Assembly (NCBI GenBank): GCA_963575745.1 | Contig: CAUYUJ010022413.1 | Span: forward strand, 1-64,000 | Source of the DNA: Prorocentrum cordatum | Taxonomy: Eukaryota; Sar; Dinophyceae; Prorocentrales; Prorocentraceae | Direction of reading: 5' to 3' | Length of the DNA stretch: 64,000 nt | Shown: positions 1-11,825 of the stretch, piece by piece | Layout of the letters: each line of letters starts with the position of its first letter | Numbering within the stretch: the first letter of the stretch is position 1 | Made by a program: the position numbers and the translations under genes | The notes under the pieces: generated by a model | Seen by the model: only the letters and a program-made list of their open reading frames with translations | What the model was told of the DNA's origin: nothing | Databases searched by the model: none

Positions 1-398
1 TTCGTATTATTCGACTCAACTTGATACGCCTTGTCGGTATTTCCTACTAACTCGAGCTGTAGGGCAGTTACAGGTAAGCACGCCTATCGCACCCAGAATA
101 ATCAGGCGCGTTCGCCTGTCGAATCCAGAGCTCTGAAGTCGGTCTGCTGCGCGATCTAGAATCACGAAACTGTTCGTATTCTTCCAGTCATCTTGAGAGC
201 TACTGTCGGCGTTCTGCACTTAGCTCGGGCTGTAGGGGGGCTGCAGGGCGGGTAATCACAGTACTCGATTCGGAGACATCAGACGCCTCTGTCTGCTGCA
301 TTCAGAGGTCCGGACTCGGTCTGAAACTCGAATTGGGCTGAAAAACTATTTGTTCTCTGCAATTTTCTCCGATGTTGTCAGGAAGCTCTACGAGTCCC
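1..398. repeat. Degenerate ~180-bp tandem repeat, block 1
   Basis: Start of a family of diverged tandem monomers of about 160-180 bp. Each carries the landmarks TTCGAGTCATCTTGA, a CTGTAG..CTACAG inverted repeat, ATCGATTCAGAATCATCAG, GCGCGTTCGTCTG and GGTCTGCTACTCGAGC. The period was measured at 33860-34042, where two monomers sit side by side about 182 bp apart. Short ORFs in this block are accidental. Related blocks are listed separately below. Confidence 0.75.
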
Positions 399-440
399 CC
401 GGCGGTAACAAAGGTTGACGGTTTACCGCCGGCGCCCAGT
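399..440 (+). repeat. Hairpin cassette, first of ~17 uninterrupted copies
   Basis: A short conserved cassette: a left flank AGCTCTACGAG, then CCGGCGGTAAC, a variable 1-2 nt centre, GGTTGACGG, TTTACCGCCGG and CGCCCAGT. GGCGGTAA pairs with TTTACCGCC, and AACC pairs with GGTT inside it, so the cassette can form a nested hairpin. Other uninterrupted cores lie at about 735-767, 2673-2706, 4560-4593, 5810-5843, 6720-6753, 10408-10440, 11051-11080, 22004-22035, 22425-22457, 22696-22728, 23733-23766, 33021-33054, 33341-33372, 49687-49718, 50665-50697, and on the minus strand 31818-31850. Further copies are split by retroelement insertions. Right of CAGT the flanking sequence varies, often starting in the middle of another repeat. 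Confidence 0.85.
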
Positions 441-1740
441 TGGCCAACCCAGCCCGGGCGGACAATGTGTTGACCTGGGGTCGGTTTTTCGAAGATGGCG
501 AGAGATTTTGAAATTCGTTTTGCAAATTCGAATTTTTATTCTATGCAGTGAATCATGGCGCTTTCAATGGTGCAACTCCCAGGGCCCTAGCTGCATTATT
601 TCGATTAAAGGATTAGGGGGAACCACCATTGTGTACGACCAAGAAAAAAGTCTTTATGTTTGAAGCTAATATGAAGCTTTTTTTCTGCTGTTATCTCGGA
701 ACCGACCTGGTCTATGCAGAGCTCCACGAGGGTCCCGGCGGTAATCTGGTTGACGGTTTACCGCCGGTTCCCAGTTAGCTAAGAGTAAGCGCTGGAGAGC
801 TAGTTGGCAAGAAAAATCTCGACGGAACTTTTGGTGATTCTTGGTCGGTTGAAAATACCTCGTAGAGCTCTTCAACCAAGAGCTAAAAGGAATTCCGGCG
901 GAGAGTAGAGCTAGTTGGCGGGCCCGACAAAAAGAGACAATGTGGTAATCGCGGGTCGGTTTTCGTCTCTCTATGCAAAAATTTGACATTTGTTGAGAAC
1001 CATTATTTTTCTCACGTGTAGTGGGTTCTGCCGCGTCTGCCAGTAAAATTCTCAGGTCCGTAGCGCAGTATTACTATCAAAAAGACTTGAGGGAACCGAC
1101 TTTGGATGAAAACCAAAAAATAATGCTTTTTCGAATTTAATACCTCGTAGAGCACTTCAGCAAAGAGCTAAGAGGAATTCGGTAGAGCTAGTTGGCGGGC
1201 CCGACCAAAAGAGACGATGTGGTAGCCCGGGGTCGCTGTTTTTGACTTTATGCAGGATTTTGCTCCAGAGGCCTCGCGAAGCTCCCGGGCACCGAGCTCC
1301 CACACCTGCAGGCACGTGTGGAAGCGTCGCTCTCAGCCCCTCGGAAGCGCGCCAGGCAATCTCGCCAGCGCCACCACACGTTTACACAGTCCTTGAGAAG
1401 AAAGCCAGGCAAGCCCCCCAGCACGACGACGCACCTCTCAAGCGAGGCTAATTGACACGCACCCGTCTCGGGCGAGCGCAAAGACACGCGCGGTTGGGGT
1501 GCGCTTGCGCGGCGAGATGCGTCCATGCGCGTGGCTCGTGCTTGGCTATCCGGCTTCCCTGAGCAAGATCCTGGAGAGCTCGCTTAGAGCTAAAGAATTT
1601 GAGATTCGAAGCCGGATGGTGGTCGAGCCGGCGGCAGGTTCGGAGGCGCCGTATCTCGTAGAGCTCTTCAGCAAAGAGCTAAGGGGAATTCCGGCGCAGA
1701 GTAGAGCTAGTTCTTGGGCCCGACCGAAAGAGACCTTTTA
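441..1740. repeat. Mosaic of dispersed repeat modules
   Basis: No gene seen. The stretch holds pieces of the dispersed module marked by GGAGCTAGTTGG, GGTCGGTTTT and a downstream ACTATCAAAA..TTGG..AACC block, plus a hairpin cassette at 735-775. 1250-1520 contains a GC-rich piece related to the palindromic modules at 31590-31870 and 51340-51545. The ORFs at 1242-1451 and 1499-1870 have no recognisable product. Confidence 0.6.
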
Positions 1741-2650
1741 CTGCCAAAAAGCGTCCAGGCGAAATGAGCCGTTTCGAGTGATCTCAATACGCGCTGTCGG
1801 TATATTGGACTTACTCGAGACACAGGACAGCTACATGGATGGTGAACACCTTATCGATTCAGAATGCTGAGCTGCGTTCGTCTGTTGCATCGATAGGTCT
1901 GGACTCGGTCTGCTAGCCGAGCTAGGTCCGCAAACCTATTCGTATTACTCGAGTCATTTTGACAGGCGCTCTCGGTTTTCTGTACTGAACTCGAGCTATA
2001 TGACAGCTACAGAGCTGATACTTATAGGAACCAATTCAGAGTCATCAGTCGCGTTTCTCTGTTGAATCGAGAGCGCTGCACTCGGTCTGCTGCCCGCTCT
2101 AGAATCGCGAACTATTTGTATTGTTCGAGCCATCTTGAGAGTCCTGTCGGTTTTCTGTACTTAACTCGGGTTGTGGGGGGCTGCAGTGCTGGTAGTTACA
2201 GGAATCGATTCGGAGACATCAGGCGTGTCCACCTTTCGAATCCAGAGCCTGGAACTCGATCTGCTGCCCGAACTAAGTCCGCAAAACTATTCGTATTGTT
2301 CGAGTCATCCTGCGATGCTGTCCGTTTCCTGCACCAACTCAGGCTGCAGGGGGGCTGCAGGGCTGGTGATGGAGCCGATTCGGATAGATCAGACGCGTCC
2401 GCCTGTTGCATTCAGAGGCCTGAACTTGGTCTGATACTCGAGCTAGGTTTGCCAAACTATTCGTATTTCGAGTCATCTTCAGGGTTGCTGTGGATTTACG
2501 CATATAACTCGGGCTATAGGAGAGCTACAGAGCTCGTGCAGAAGACAATCCAGAAGCATCGGGGACGCTTCGCTGTTGCCTCGAGAGGTCTGAAATCGCT
2601 TGGGCTGAAAAACTATTCGTTCTCTGCAATTTGTTTCGACATTATACATT
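1741..2650. repeat. Degenerate ~180-bp tandem repeat, block 2
   Basis: About five diverged monomers of the family described at position 1. The stem arms change together: CTATAG/CTGTAG with CTACAG in some monomers, CTGCAG with CTGCAG in others (2336-2363). The block ends at a hairpin cassette (2673-2706). Confidence 0.7.
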
Positions 2651-2706
2651 GTCAAAAAGCTCTACGAGTCCCCCGGCGGTAAGAAAGGTTGATGGTTTAC
2701 CGCCGG

Positions 2707-3700
2707 CGCCCAGTTGGTCGACCCGACCAGAAAGGACAAAGTGAGAACTTTGGGTCGGTTTTGCAAATATTTAAAAGATATTTAACAATTCATTTTGAGA
2801 AACCATATTTTTCGCACCTGTGAATGACTTTGAGGGCCTCTGCGTCTTAATATCAGCGATGTAGGCGTACATTTACTATCGAAACACTTGGAGGAACCAA
2901 CTTCATCTCGACATGGAAAACATCAATGTTCTTTCTGAGACGCGTGGAAGGAGCCCTACGAGGTTCTTGGCCCTTTCAAATCTTTGCAAAACCGACCGAA
3001 AGTCACCACTTTCTCTGTTAAGGTCGGGTCGGCCAACTAGCTTCATCCCGCGCCGGAATTCCTTCAGCTCGTCGATGCCGACGATCTCTACGAGGTATGA
3101 GCTAGAGGAATTCCGGCGCAGGGTTGAGCTAGTACCTCGTAGAGCTCTTTGGCATAGATAAGCGAGAGATTCCGGCGCGGGATGGAGGTAGTAACTCGTA
3201 GAGCTTCCCTCAGTAATTGCCGCTAACAGCGTAAGAATATTCCGGGGCGCTAGAGAGCTAGTTGGCAAGAAAAATATCGACGAACCTTTTGGTGATTTTT
3301 GGTCGGTTGAAAATTTTGTTTTCGAAATTGAACCATTCGTTAAAGCTCTAGTATGTTTTCCCGTGATATTCGATCTTATTCCCGCTCGCCATCTTGATGT
3401 CAGCTCGATCGGGTATTTTTTATTGCCAAAACGCACGCAGGCGGAATTTGACGTAACTCGTAGAGCTTCCCTTAGCGAGTTATTGCTGGAAGCTTAAGAG
3501 TAATTCCGGCGCGCTGGAGAGCTAGTTGGCAAGACAAATCTCGACGGACCTCTTGACTTTTGGTCAGTTTAAAATTTTGGTCTCGAAATTCAACTACTCG
3601 TTAGAGATCTTTTTTCTTTTCTGTGGTATTCGATCTTTTTCCCGCTCGCCATCTTGATATCAGCTCGATCGGGTACCTTCTATTGTCAAAAAGCGTCCAG
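2707..3700. repeat. Dispersed modules, partly inverted
   Basis: No gene seen. 2707-2900 is the TTGGTCGACCCGACC module in forward orientation. 2890-3115 is the same module inverted (GCCAACTAGCTTC..). 3130-3200 holds three CTCGTAGAGCT starts in a row. 3240-3700 carries two copies of the GCTAGTTGGCAAG..CCCGCTCGCCATCTTGAT module. This is nested insertion and rearrangement of non-coding repeats. Confidence 0.55.
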
Positions 3701-6700
3701 GCGGGATCGGCCGTTTCGAGTCATCTTGATACGCCCTCTCAGTATATTGGACTCAACTCGAGATACAGGACAGCTACAGAGCTAAGCACACCTTATCGAT
3801 TCAGATTGATCATGCGCGTTCGTCTGATGCATCCAGACTGCTAGCCGAGCTAGGTCCGGAAACCTACATGCATTATTCGTGTCATCTTGACAGGCGCTCT
3901 CGGTTTTCTGTACTTAACTCGAACCATATGTAGACTTGCAGAAACCGATTCAGAATCATCAGTCGCGCTCGCCTGTTGAGTCCAGAGCTCTGAACTCGGT
4001 CTGCTGCCCGATCTCGCGAAACTATCCGTATTGTTCGAGTCATCTTGAGAAGTGCTGTCGGTTTCTGTACTTAACTTGAGCTGTAGCCGGGCTACAGTGC
4101 TGCTAGTAATAGGAATCGAATTAGAGACATCAGGCGCGTCCGCCTGTCGAATCGAGAGCTCGGAACGTCCGCGAAACTATTCGTATTGTTTGAGTCATCC
4201 TGAGAGGTGCTGTCGCTTTTCTGCACTTAACTCGGGCTGTAGGGGGGCTGCAGGGCTGGTAATCACAGGATCGATTCGGACATGAGACGCGTCTGCCTGT
4301 CGCATTTAGAGGTCTGGTTTCGGTCTGATACTCGAGCTAGGTTTGCCAAACTATTCGTATTCTTCGAGTCATCTTTGGAGGTGCTGTCGATTTACGCACG
4401 TAGCTCGGGCTGTAGGAGAGCTACAGAGCCTCAGGCAAAAAAGAATACAGAAGCATCGGGGGGGGCGTTCGGCTGGTGCATCGAGAGGTCTGAAATCGCT
4501 TGGGCTGGAACTATTCGTTCTCTGCAACATTAATGTTGTCAGGAAGCTCTACGAGTCCCCCGGCGGTGAGAAAGGTTGACGGTCTACCGCCGGCGCCCAG
4601 TTCCGGGGCGCTGGAGAGCTAGTTGGCAAGAAAAATCTCGACGGAACTTTTGAATTCAACCATTCGTTGGAGCTCTCGTATTTTTTCCCGTCATATTCGA
4701 TCTTATTCCCGCTCTCGCCGTAACTCGTAGAGCTTCCCTTAGCAAGTTCTTGCTGGAAGCTTAAGAGTAATTCCTGGGCGCTGGAGAGCTAGTTGGCAAG
4801 AAAAATCTCGACGGACCTTTTGCTGACTTTTGGTCGGTTGAAAATTTTGTTCTCGAAATTCAACCATTCGTTAGAGCTCTAGTATTTTTTCCCGCGATAT
4901 TCGATCTTATTCCGGCTCGCCATCTTGATCTCAGCTCGATCGGGTACCTTTTACTGTCAAAAAGCGTCCAGGCGGGATCGGCCGTTTCGAGTTCAAATGC
5001 GTTCGTCTGATGCATTCAGAGGTCTGAACTCGGTCTGCTAGCCGAGCTAGGTCCGGAAACCTATTCGTATTATTCGAGTCATTTTGACAGGCGCTCTCCG
5101 TTTTCTGTACTTTACTCGAGCTGTAGGACAGCTACAGAGCTGATACTTACAGAAACCGATTCAGAATCATCAGTCCCGTTTTTCTGTTGAATCCATAGCT
5201 CTGAACTCGGTCTGCTGCCCGATCTAGAGTCGCGGAACTATTCGTATTCTTCGAGCCATCTTGAGAGGTGCTGTCGGTTTTCTGCACTTAACTGGGGCTG
5301 TAGGGGGGGGGCTACAGTGCTGGTGGTCACAGGAATCGATTTGAAGAGATCAGGCGCGTCCGCCTGTCGAATCGAGAGCTCGGAACTCGGTCTACTGCCC
5401 GAACTAGGTCCGCGAAACTATTCGTATTGTTCGAGTCATCCTGAGAGGTGCTTCCGGTTTTCTGCACTTACCTCGGGCTGTAGGGGGGCTGCAGGGCTGG
5501 TAATCAGAGGAATCGATTCGGAGACATCAGACGCGTCCGTCTGTCGCATTCAGAGGTCTGAACTCGGTCTGATACTCGAGCTAGGTTCGCGGAGCTATTC
5601 GTATTGTTTGAGTCATCTTGAGAGGTGCTGTCGATTTACGCACGTAGCTCGGGCTGTAGGAGAGCTAGAGAACTCGTACAGAAGACAATGCAGAAGCATC
5701 GGGGGCGTTCGGCTGTTGCATCGAGAGGTCTGAAATCGCTTGGGCTGAAAAACTATTCGTTCTCTGCATTTTCCGACATTATATATTGTCAGGAAGCTCT
5801 ACGAGTCCCCCGACGGTAAGAAAGGTTGACGGTTTACCGCCGGCGCCCAGTTTCGAGTCATCTTGATACACGCTGTCAGTTTATTGGACTTAACTCGAGA
5901 TACAGGACAGCTACACGCTGGTAAGCACACCTTATCGATTCAGAATGATCAGGCGCGTCCGTCTGTTGCATCTAGAGGTCTGAATTCGGTCTGCTAGCCG
6001 AGCTAGGTCCGCAAACCTATTCGTATTATTCGAGTCATCTTGACAGGCGCTCTCGGTTTTCTGTACTTCACTCGAGCTATAGGACATCTACAGAGCTGAT
6101 ACTTACAGAAACCGATTCAGAATCATCAGTCGCGTTTGTCTGTTGCATCTAGAGCTCTGATGCTGCCCGATCTAGAATGGCGAAACTATTCGTATTATTC
6201 GAATTATCTTGAGAGGTGCTGTCGGTTTTCTGCACTCAACTCGGCGGTAGGGGGGCTACAGTGCAGGCGGTCACAGGAATCGATTTGAAGACATCAGGCG
6301 CGTCCGCCTGCCGAATCCAGAGCTCGGAAGTCGGTCTGCTGCCCGAACTAGGTCAGCGAAACCATTCGTATTGTTCGAGTCATCCTGAGAGGTGCTCTGG
6401 TTTTCTGCACTTAACTCGGGCTGCAGGGGGGCTGCAGGGCTGGTAATCACAGGAATCGATTCGGAGACATCAGACGCGTCCACCTGCCGCATTCAGAGGT
6501 CTGAACTCGGTCTAATATTCGAGCTGGGTTTGCCAAACTATTTGTTTCGTTCGAGCCATCTTGAGCGGTGCTATCGATTTACGCACGTAGCTCGGGCAGG
6601 AGAGCTACAGAGCGCATCGGGGGCGTTCGGCTGTTGCATCCGAGAGGTGTGAAATCGCTTTGGCTGAAAAACTATTCGTTTTCTGCATTTTTTCGTTGTC
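3701..6700. repeat. Degenerate ~180-bp tandem repeat, blocks 3-5, with cassettes
   Basis: Three runs of monomers (about 3701-4540, 4990-5800 and 5850-6700), each ending at a hairpin cassette (4560-4593, 5810-5843, 6720-6753). 4600-4990 holds two copies of the GCTAGTTGGCAAG module. The run at 5850 begins in mid-monomer immediately after the cassette's CAGT, so the cassette right end joins arbitrary points of the repeat. ORFs of 60-140 codons here are by-products of the period and are not conserved in frame. Confidence 0.7.
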
Positions 6701-6754
6701 AGGAAGCTCTACGAGTCCCCCGGCGGTAAGAAAGGTTGACAGTTTACCGCCGGC

Positions 6755-8290
6755 GCCCAGTTGGTCGAGCCGAGCAGAAAGGACAAAGTGGCAACTTTTG
6801 GGTGGTTTTGCGAATATTTCAAAGATATTTGACTGTTTATTTTCAGAAAGTTTCCGCACCTGTAAACGGCTATGAGGGCCTCTCCATCTTAATATGAGCT
6901 CTGTAGGTGCGTTTTTACTATCAAAAAACTTGGCGGAACCAACTTCATGTCGACATGAAAAGTATCGATTTCTCTCTCTCCGCTGGCCTGCCTCCCAAGC
7001 GTTGTCAGCTCGGAGTCGCCTAGCGTGCTTTCATGTTCCCCTCCCATTGTACGGTCACCCAGGCGGAGCTCGCTACAGCTGAGATTCTTTTGTCGGGAGT
7101 TGTGGATTTGTGCACACACACTTGTAGTTAGCACATGGCTTTTACAGCTTCGCTGCATAATCTTGCCGCTTTTATCTTCCAGCTTCGTAAAAATCGCGAC
7201 GGAAGCTTTGCATTCTTTTGCTCGTTTAAAATTTGATTTCTCGAAATTCAACAGGTCGTTATGGCTCTAGTATTTTTTCCCGCCATCTTCGATATTCTTC
7301 CCGCTCGTCATCTTTATCTCAGCTCGACCGGGTACCTACTTCTCAAAAAGCATGTGGGCGGGATCGGCTGTTTGAGTCATGTTGGCAGGTGCTGTCGGTT
7401 TTCTGAACATAATTCGAGCTGTAGGACCGCTGCAGAGCTGGTATGCACACCTAATCGATTCAGAATCATCAGGCGCGTTCGTCTTCAGCATCTAGAGGTC
7501 TGAACTCGGTCTGCTACTCGAGTTAGGTCCGCGAAACTAGTCGTACCCTACTATCTTTCTTTTCACGATGATGATGCATTTCTTGACTTTACTCGAGCTG
7601 CAGTTCAGCTATAGAGCTCTCTGGCAGAGCAGATTGAAAAACATCTTCCGACGCGATAGTCTGACGTATCTAGACGCCTGAAATCAGTCTGTTTTCAGCG
7701 CTGGGCCTAAACAGCTGTTCGTACTCTTGCTAATTTCTTGGAGATGGTGCTGGTTTTCTTGACTTAACTCGAGCTGCAGATGCGCTATAGAGCTACAGAA
7801 ATCGGAAGACGATTATCATACGCGCAAGTTTAACGGTTCTAGACGCCTGATCTCGGTCCGCTATCAGCGCTGGGGCTGAAACACTATTCGTGCGCCGCTA
7901 ATTCCTCGAGATGGTGTTTCTTTCCTCGACTTGAATCGAGTTGCAGATAAGCTACAGAGCTGTTCGGCATATGAATGGGAAGGAAATCATCAGGCGCGGT
8001 CGTCTGAAGTATCTAGACACCTGAACTCGGTCTGCTATCAGCGCTGGGGCTGAACAACTATCAGTACTCCTTAATTTTTCGAAGATGTTATTGGTTTTCT
8101 TGACGTAACTCGAGCTGCAGATGAGCTACAGAGCTGTTTGGCAGGGCATCCGGTAGGAGATACTCAGACGTGCTAGGTTGGAATATCTAGACGCCTGAAC
8201 TCGGTCTGCTATCAGCGCTGGGGCTGAAAAACTATTCGTACTCTGCTATTTTTTAAGAGACGGTGATGGTTTTCTTCATGCTGTTCGGCG
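6755..8290. repeat. Dispersed module then a second subfamily of the tandem repeat
   Basis: 6755-7000 is the GGTCGA..CGAGC module and 7190-7370 the CCCGCTCG module. 7370-8290 is a subfamily of the tandem repeat marked by GAGCTGCAGATGAGCTACAG, CAGCAATCGGAAGG, TATCTAGACGCCTGAA and CTGCTATCAGCGCT. 6990-7190 has no recognised content. Confidence 0.6.
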
Positions 8291-8399
8291 CAGCAATCGG
8301 AAGGAAAGCAACAGGCGCGCTAGCTCGAAGTGGCCCGAACTCGGTCTGGTATGTCTAATATTTTTTCCTGAGATTCTTTCCTCGCTCCTTCTTCTCCTC

Positions 8400-8480
8400 C
8401 ACGTCCTCCTCCATGAGACCGCGCCCTGGCGCGCGCAATGCGAGATTGCCGCGCCCGCATTGCGCGAGGAAGCTCTACGA
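8400..8480 (+). repeat. GC-rich hairpin module left of element G
   Basis: Contains GCGCAATGCG and, 13 nt later, CGCATTGCGC, a perfect 10-bp stem, followed by GAGGAAGCTCTACGAG. A near copy at 23640-23731 carries the same hairpin but runs straight into an uninterrupted cassette. That copy serves as an empty-site comparison for the insertion of element G. Confidence 0.75.
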
Positions 8481-8741
8481 GTGCCTCGGTCCAGCTGGCG
8501 GCAACGGGCGTTACGACGACTTCTCATCATTTTCCGAATGTGTCTGAGAGTGGTGTTGCTGTGGAGGTGGAGGATGCTCGAGTGACTTTTGTTGAGCCTG
8601 ACGGCGTTCCCGATGCTTTAGTGTCGGATGCGAGCGCCTCAGTCAATCATGCGACAATGAGCGCTACGATGCCTTCACCGTCTTCTCCCAATGTGTATGA
8701 GAGTGGTGCTGCCGTGGAGGCGAAAGGTGCTAGACTGAGCG

Positions 8742-9275
8742 GTGCACGATCCCACCCCTGATGCCGTTCCCGCTGTGCCCGCTTCGGATGCGAGTTGCTC
8801 GGTCCATCCTCCTGCTCCTGCGATTGACCCCCGAGCCATGCGTATCAAACAGTATTGTTTCCGACGAAAGGTGCCTGTTGCGGAGACCCCGCCAGTGCTT
8901 GCATCCACGGCGGATCATGTGGTTCATTCTCTCCTGCCGCGGCCGTATGTGGACTCGGGCGTGCTGCGTGCATACTTGGGCTTGTTTCCGAAAGAAGACG
9001 ATGACGACTCGAGTGATGAGGAGTCCGTGAATGCACAGGGAATTTGGGTTGTTGACTTCTTAGGAGCTTGGCATCAGTGCCCCCACGAGGAGCGGGATGC
9101 TTTCGTGCAAGCCTGGGCGGAACCCTTGGTGTATGGTCACTTCCCTGACATGTGCCAATGCCTACATTACGGTCCCACTGAGGAGCGAATCGATATTGCC
9201 CATCGGCGTAAGGCCTCCGTACTTGTTCAAGCTCTCTTGGATATCGTGGGGCTGGTGTGGCACTCCGCGTTGTAG
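8742..9275 (+). CDS. Element G ORF, uncharacterised, MRIKQYCFRRK motif
   Basis: No known family is recognised. The frame is open for 177 codons, but the upstream start is GTG. The first in-frame ATG is at 8838, directly at MRIKQYCFRRK. That motif matches MKRYCFKRA in the long ORF of element H, where the Met is also aligned. An acidic run (EDDDDSSDEE) follows, then a C-terminal stretch (EERIDIAHRRK to the end) that resembles ERECIGSAHVRALRYIEDML of element H. I infer that G and H carry homologous proteins distinct from LINE ORF1. Role unknown; an RNA-binding or packaging helper is one possibility. Confidence 0.5.
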   Translation: MHDPTPDAVPAVPASDASCSVHPPAPAIDPRAMRIKQYCFRRKVPVAETPPVLASTADHVVHSLLPRPYVDSGVLRAYLGLFPKEDDDDSSDEESVNAQGIWVVDFLGAWHQCPHEERDAFVQAWAEPLVYGHFPDMCQCLHYGPTEERIDIAHRRKASVLVQALLDIVGLVWHSAL

Positions 9276-9719
9276 CCTGTCTTCGTGCCTTGTGGTCTGT
9301 GATGGACCCCGCGTGTACGGCGTCAGGTCGCACGGTGTTGCCCCACAGTTCTATGAGTGCGGCTACAGAGTGTGTCGACTGCTTCGATGGGACCGGAGAG
9401 AGCGAACATCAAAGCCGGAAATCAACGCCACCATCCTCATATCAAGGCCGGAAATCAACGCCACCTCGCTCCTCTCTCCCCCGTGCTGCTTTCGCCCCTG
9501 GGCTCGCTTTCTCTCTTTGGGCTCCCCCGCTCTCCCGCTGGCTTTCCTTCGCTCCCCGCTTGCAGGGCTCATGAGAGACATTTTGCAGTGCTATCTTGCA
9601 CAGGTATGTGTGCGCTCGTAGGTTGATGATAGTCTCATGCCATTGCATGCCTGCTCACTGGCGCGACGTCGGTGGTGCTGGTTTCGGGGCAGTGTGGGCA
9701 ACCCCAGCTACATTATCAA

Positions 9720-10030
9720 CAATGAATGCTTCGAACGTTCTCGGAGTGAGTGGCTTCTTTGACGGAGGCCGTTCCTCTGAAGGTTGCGGCGGCGGCTCGG
9801 TTCTCGATCTGTGCATTCTTCCAACTCTTCCTTTTCATCTTAGTCATCTGGATGGCTCCGCTTCTCCGAACGGTTTCTGGTGGTGCAGTGTTGCCTCAGA
9901 AGCCTTTCGTCTTCCGCCCTCGTGTGCAGTGACCCAGGCTGAACTTCTTGCTGCAAAGCACCTCCAGAAAGGTGTGGCGGCGGTCCTTGAGGCGCTTGGC
10001 CTGTTTCGCCCCATCTGCGTTAGGCTGTGA
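9720..10030 (+). pseudogene. RNase H N-terminal-half relic in element G
   Basis: Translation gives GFFDGG..EGCGGG, then a Ser/Pro-rich loop and TQAELLAAKHLQKG. These match the FDGG and AELSAAEAL motifs that end ORF2 of LINEs A-D. Only this terminal half is present, so it marks where the LINE 3' end was captured. It cannot be a working RNase H. Confidence 0.7.
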
Positions 10031-10086
10031 CTCGAGCGGGCCTGAACTCAGGCTTGTGGCTCTGCGCGAAGCAAAAAACCAAGGTT

Positions 10087-11686
10087 GACGGTTTACCGCC
10101 GGCTCGCAGTTGGCCGACCCGGCCCCGACGGACAATGTGTGAACTTTGGGCCGCTTGGGCGAACATTGTTGGATATTTGAACTTTCGTTGCAATAATCGG
10201 TATTTTTCGCACCTGTGGTGGGTTATGCTGCGTCTGCCAGTGAATTCTCAGGTCCGTAGCTGCAGTATTACTATGAAAACATTTGAAGGAACCGACTTTC
10301 CATGAAAACCCGAAAATGTTTTTTTTCGAGGTTTCCAGCTACGCTTGATGAAGCTCCTTTCATGTGTCGCGAGCAGCGCCGCGCGAGAAAAGAGCTCTAC
10401 GAGGCTCCCGACGGTAACCTGGTTGACGGCCTACCGCCGTCTCCCAGTGCCTCTTTGCTCTCCGGGTTTACCTCGTAGAGCTCTTTGGCAACGATGAGCT
10501 AGAGGAATTCCGGCGCGGGATGGAGCTAGTACCTCGTAGAGCTCTTCGGCATCGATGAGCTAGAGGAATTCCGGCGCGGAGTGCAGCTAGTTGGCCGACC
10601 CGGCCCGGGCGGAGAATGTGATGACCGGAGGTCGGTTTTTCGAAGATTCTGAGAGATTTTGAAATTCGTTTCGAGAACCACTATTTTTGTAACGTGGAGT
10701 GGGTTGTGTTGCGTTCGGTTGTCAAATGCTTGGGCCTGTAGCTGCAATATTACTGCCAAAAAATGTGGAGGAACCGTCGGCCGTAAAAGTGCATTTCCGG
10801 AATTGATAATGATCTCTTGCATTTTACGATAGCGGTAGGCAAGCTACACATCTCTATTGTTTTCTGCACATGTATTAGGTTATAGCGCGTCTGCCTGTGT
10901 AGTTCTGAGGGCTTTAGTGTAATATGATGAATTCGGCAGAATAATGTAGTTTTACGAAAAATTGTTTATATTTTCTTCAAGCTAATATTTACTTGATTTG
11001 TTCTCGGCGTCCGAGCACTATTTCGTGATTCCAGAGCTCTACGAGGGTCACGGCGGTAACCTGGTTGACGGTTCACCGCCTGCCCTCATACCTCGTACCT
11101 CGTAGAGCTCTTTGGCATCGATGAGCTAGAGCAATTCAGTTCCGGCGCGGGGTGCAGCTAGTACCTCGTAGAGCTCTTCGCCATCGATGAGCTAGAGGAA
11201 TTCCGGCTTGGGGTGGAGCTAGTGGGCCGACCCGGCCCGGGCGGGCGATGTGATGACCTGGGGCCGGTTTTTCGGAGATTGTGAGAGATTTTGAAATTCG
11301 TTTTGGGAACCACTATTTTTGTAACGTAGAGTAGGTTGCGCCGCGTTCGCCTGTCAAATCCTCGGTTCCGTAGCTGCAATATTTCTGTTCAAAAAACGTG
11401 GAGAAACCGTTGGCCGCAAACGTGCATTTCCGAAAATGATAATGATATCGTGCAGTTGAAGATAGCGGTAATCAAGCTACACAGCTTCAGTGTTGTTTCC
11501 ACATGTAATAGGTTATAGCGGTGTGCCTGACGAAATCTGAGGTTTTCAGTGTAATACAAATAAATTTGACATAATAATGTCGTATTGCGAATAATTGTTT
11601 ATATTATCTTCAAGCTAATATTTACTTGAGATTCATTCTCGGCGTCCGAGCACTATTTTGTGATTTGAGAGCTCTGCGAGTGCCCC
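10087..11686. repeat. Dispersed modules with a ~600-bp partial duplication
   Basis: No gene seen. The module series CTCGTAGAGCTCTTCGGCAT..GGAGCTAGTTGGCCGACCC..TTTTGAAATTCG occurs twice (about 10470-11060 and 11095-11680). Both copies end in TCGGCGTCCGAGCACTAT..GAGAGCTCT. The first runs into an uninterrupted cassette (11051-11080). The second is interrupted by LINE A, so the first copy gives the pre-insertion sequence. Confidence 0.65.
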
Positions 11687-11696
11687 TTGGCTCAAG
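11687..11696 (+). other. Trans-spliced-leader 3' end at LINE A 5' end
   Basis: TTGGCTCAAG equals the last ten bases of the dinoflagellate spliced leader and marks the element's 5' terminus. LINE B shows GGCTCAAG at the same place (25604-25611). The element sequence that follows (A: AAATCTCGGCT; B: ACATCTCGGCT) is shared. I infer that the inserted cDNA was made from a trans-spliced mRNA. Confidence 0.7.
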
Positions 11697-11825
11697 AAAT
11701 CTCGGCTCCAGGGCTCCAGGATCCCACTGGGGCTCAGGGGGTGTCGGCGTCGCGGGGAGACGGCGCGGCAGCCATCGCTGCCATCGACGGGTACGGCATC
11801 TTCGAGGTCAGCTAGGCTGCTTTCT

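Larger units (their letters stand above)
8481..10078 (+). mobile_element. Element G: non-autonomous retroelement with LINE-type 3' end
   Basis: Sequence inserted between the left flank AAGCTCTACGAG (ends about 8481) and the right cassette half AACCAAGGTTGACGG (from 10077). It carries an ORF with a YCF motif (8742-9275), a spacer with a duplicated CCGGAAATCAACGCCACC (about 9416 and 9452), then the last half of the family's RNase H domain (about 9720-10030) and an A-run at 10073-10078. Endonuclease, RT and most of ORF2 are absent. No left target duplication is visible, so the 5' end may be rearranged. Confidence 0.7.

Noticed and set aside
399-440. Hairpin cassette as a Helitron 3' end, integron attC site or bacterial terminator
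   Set aside because: No CTRR end or Helitron protein, no integrase or gene cassettes, no T-run, and the genome is eukaryotic.
8438-8761. ORF ahead of the element G YCF ORF as its true N-terminus
   Set aside because: It is in a different frame and its Val/Ser/Ala-rich sequence reflects an internal repeat. A frameshift link is possible but not shown.
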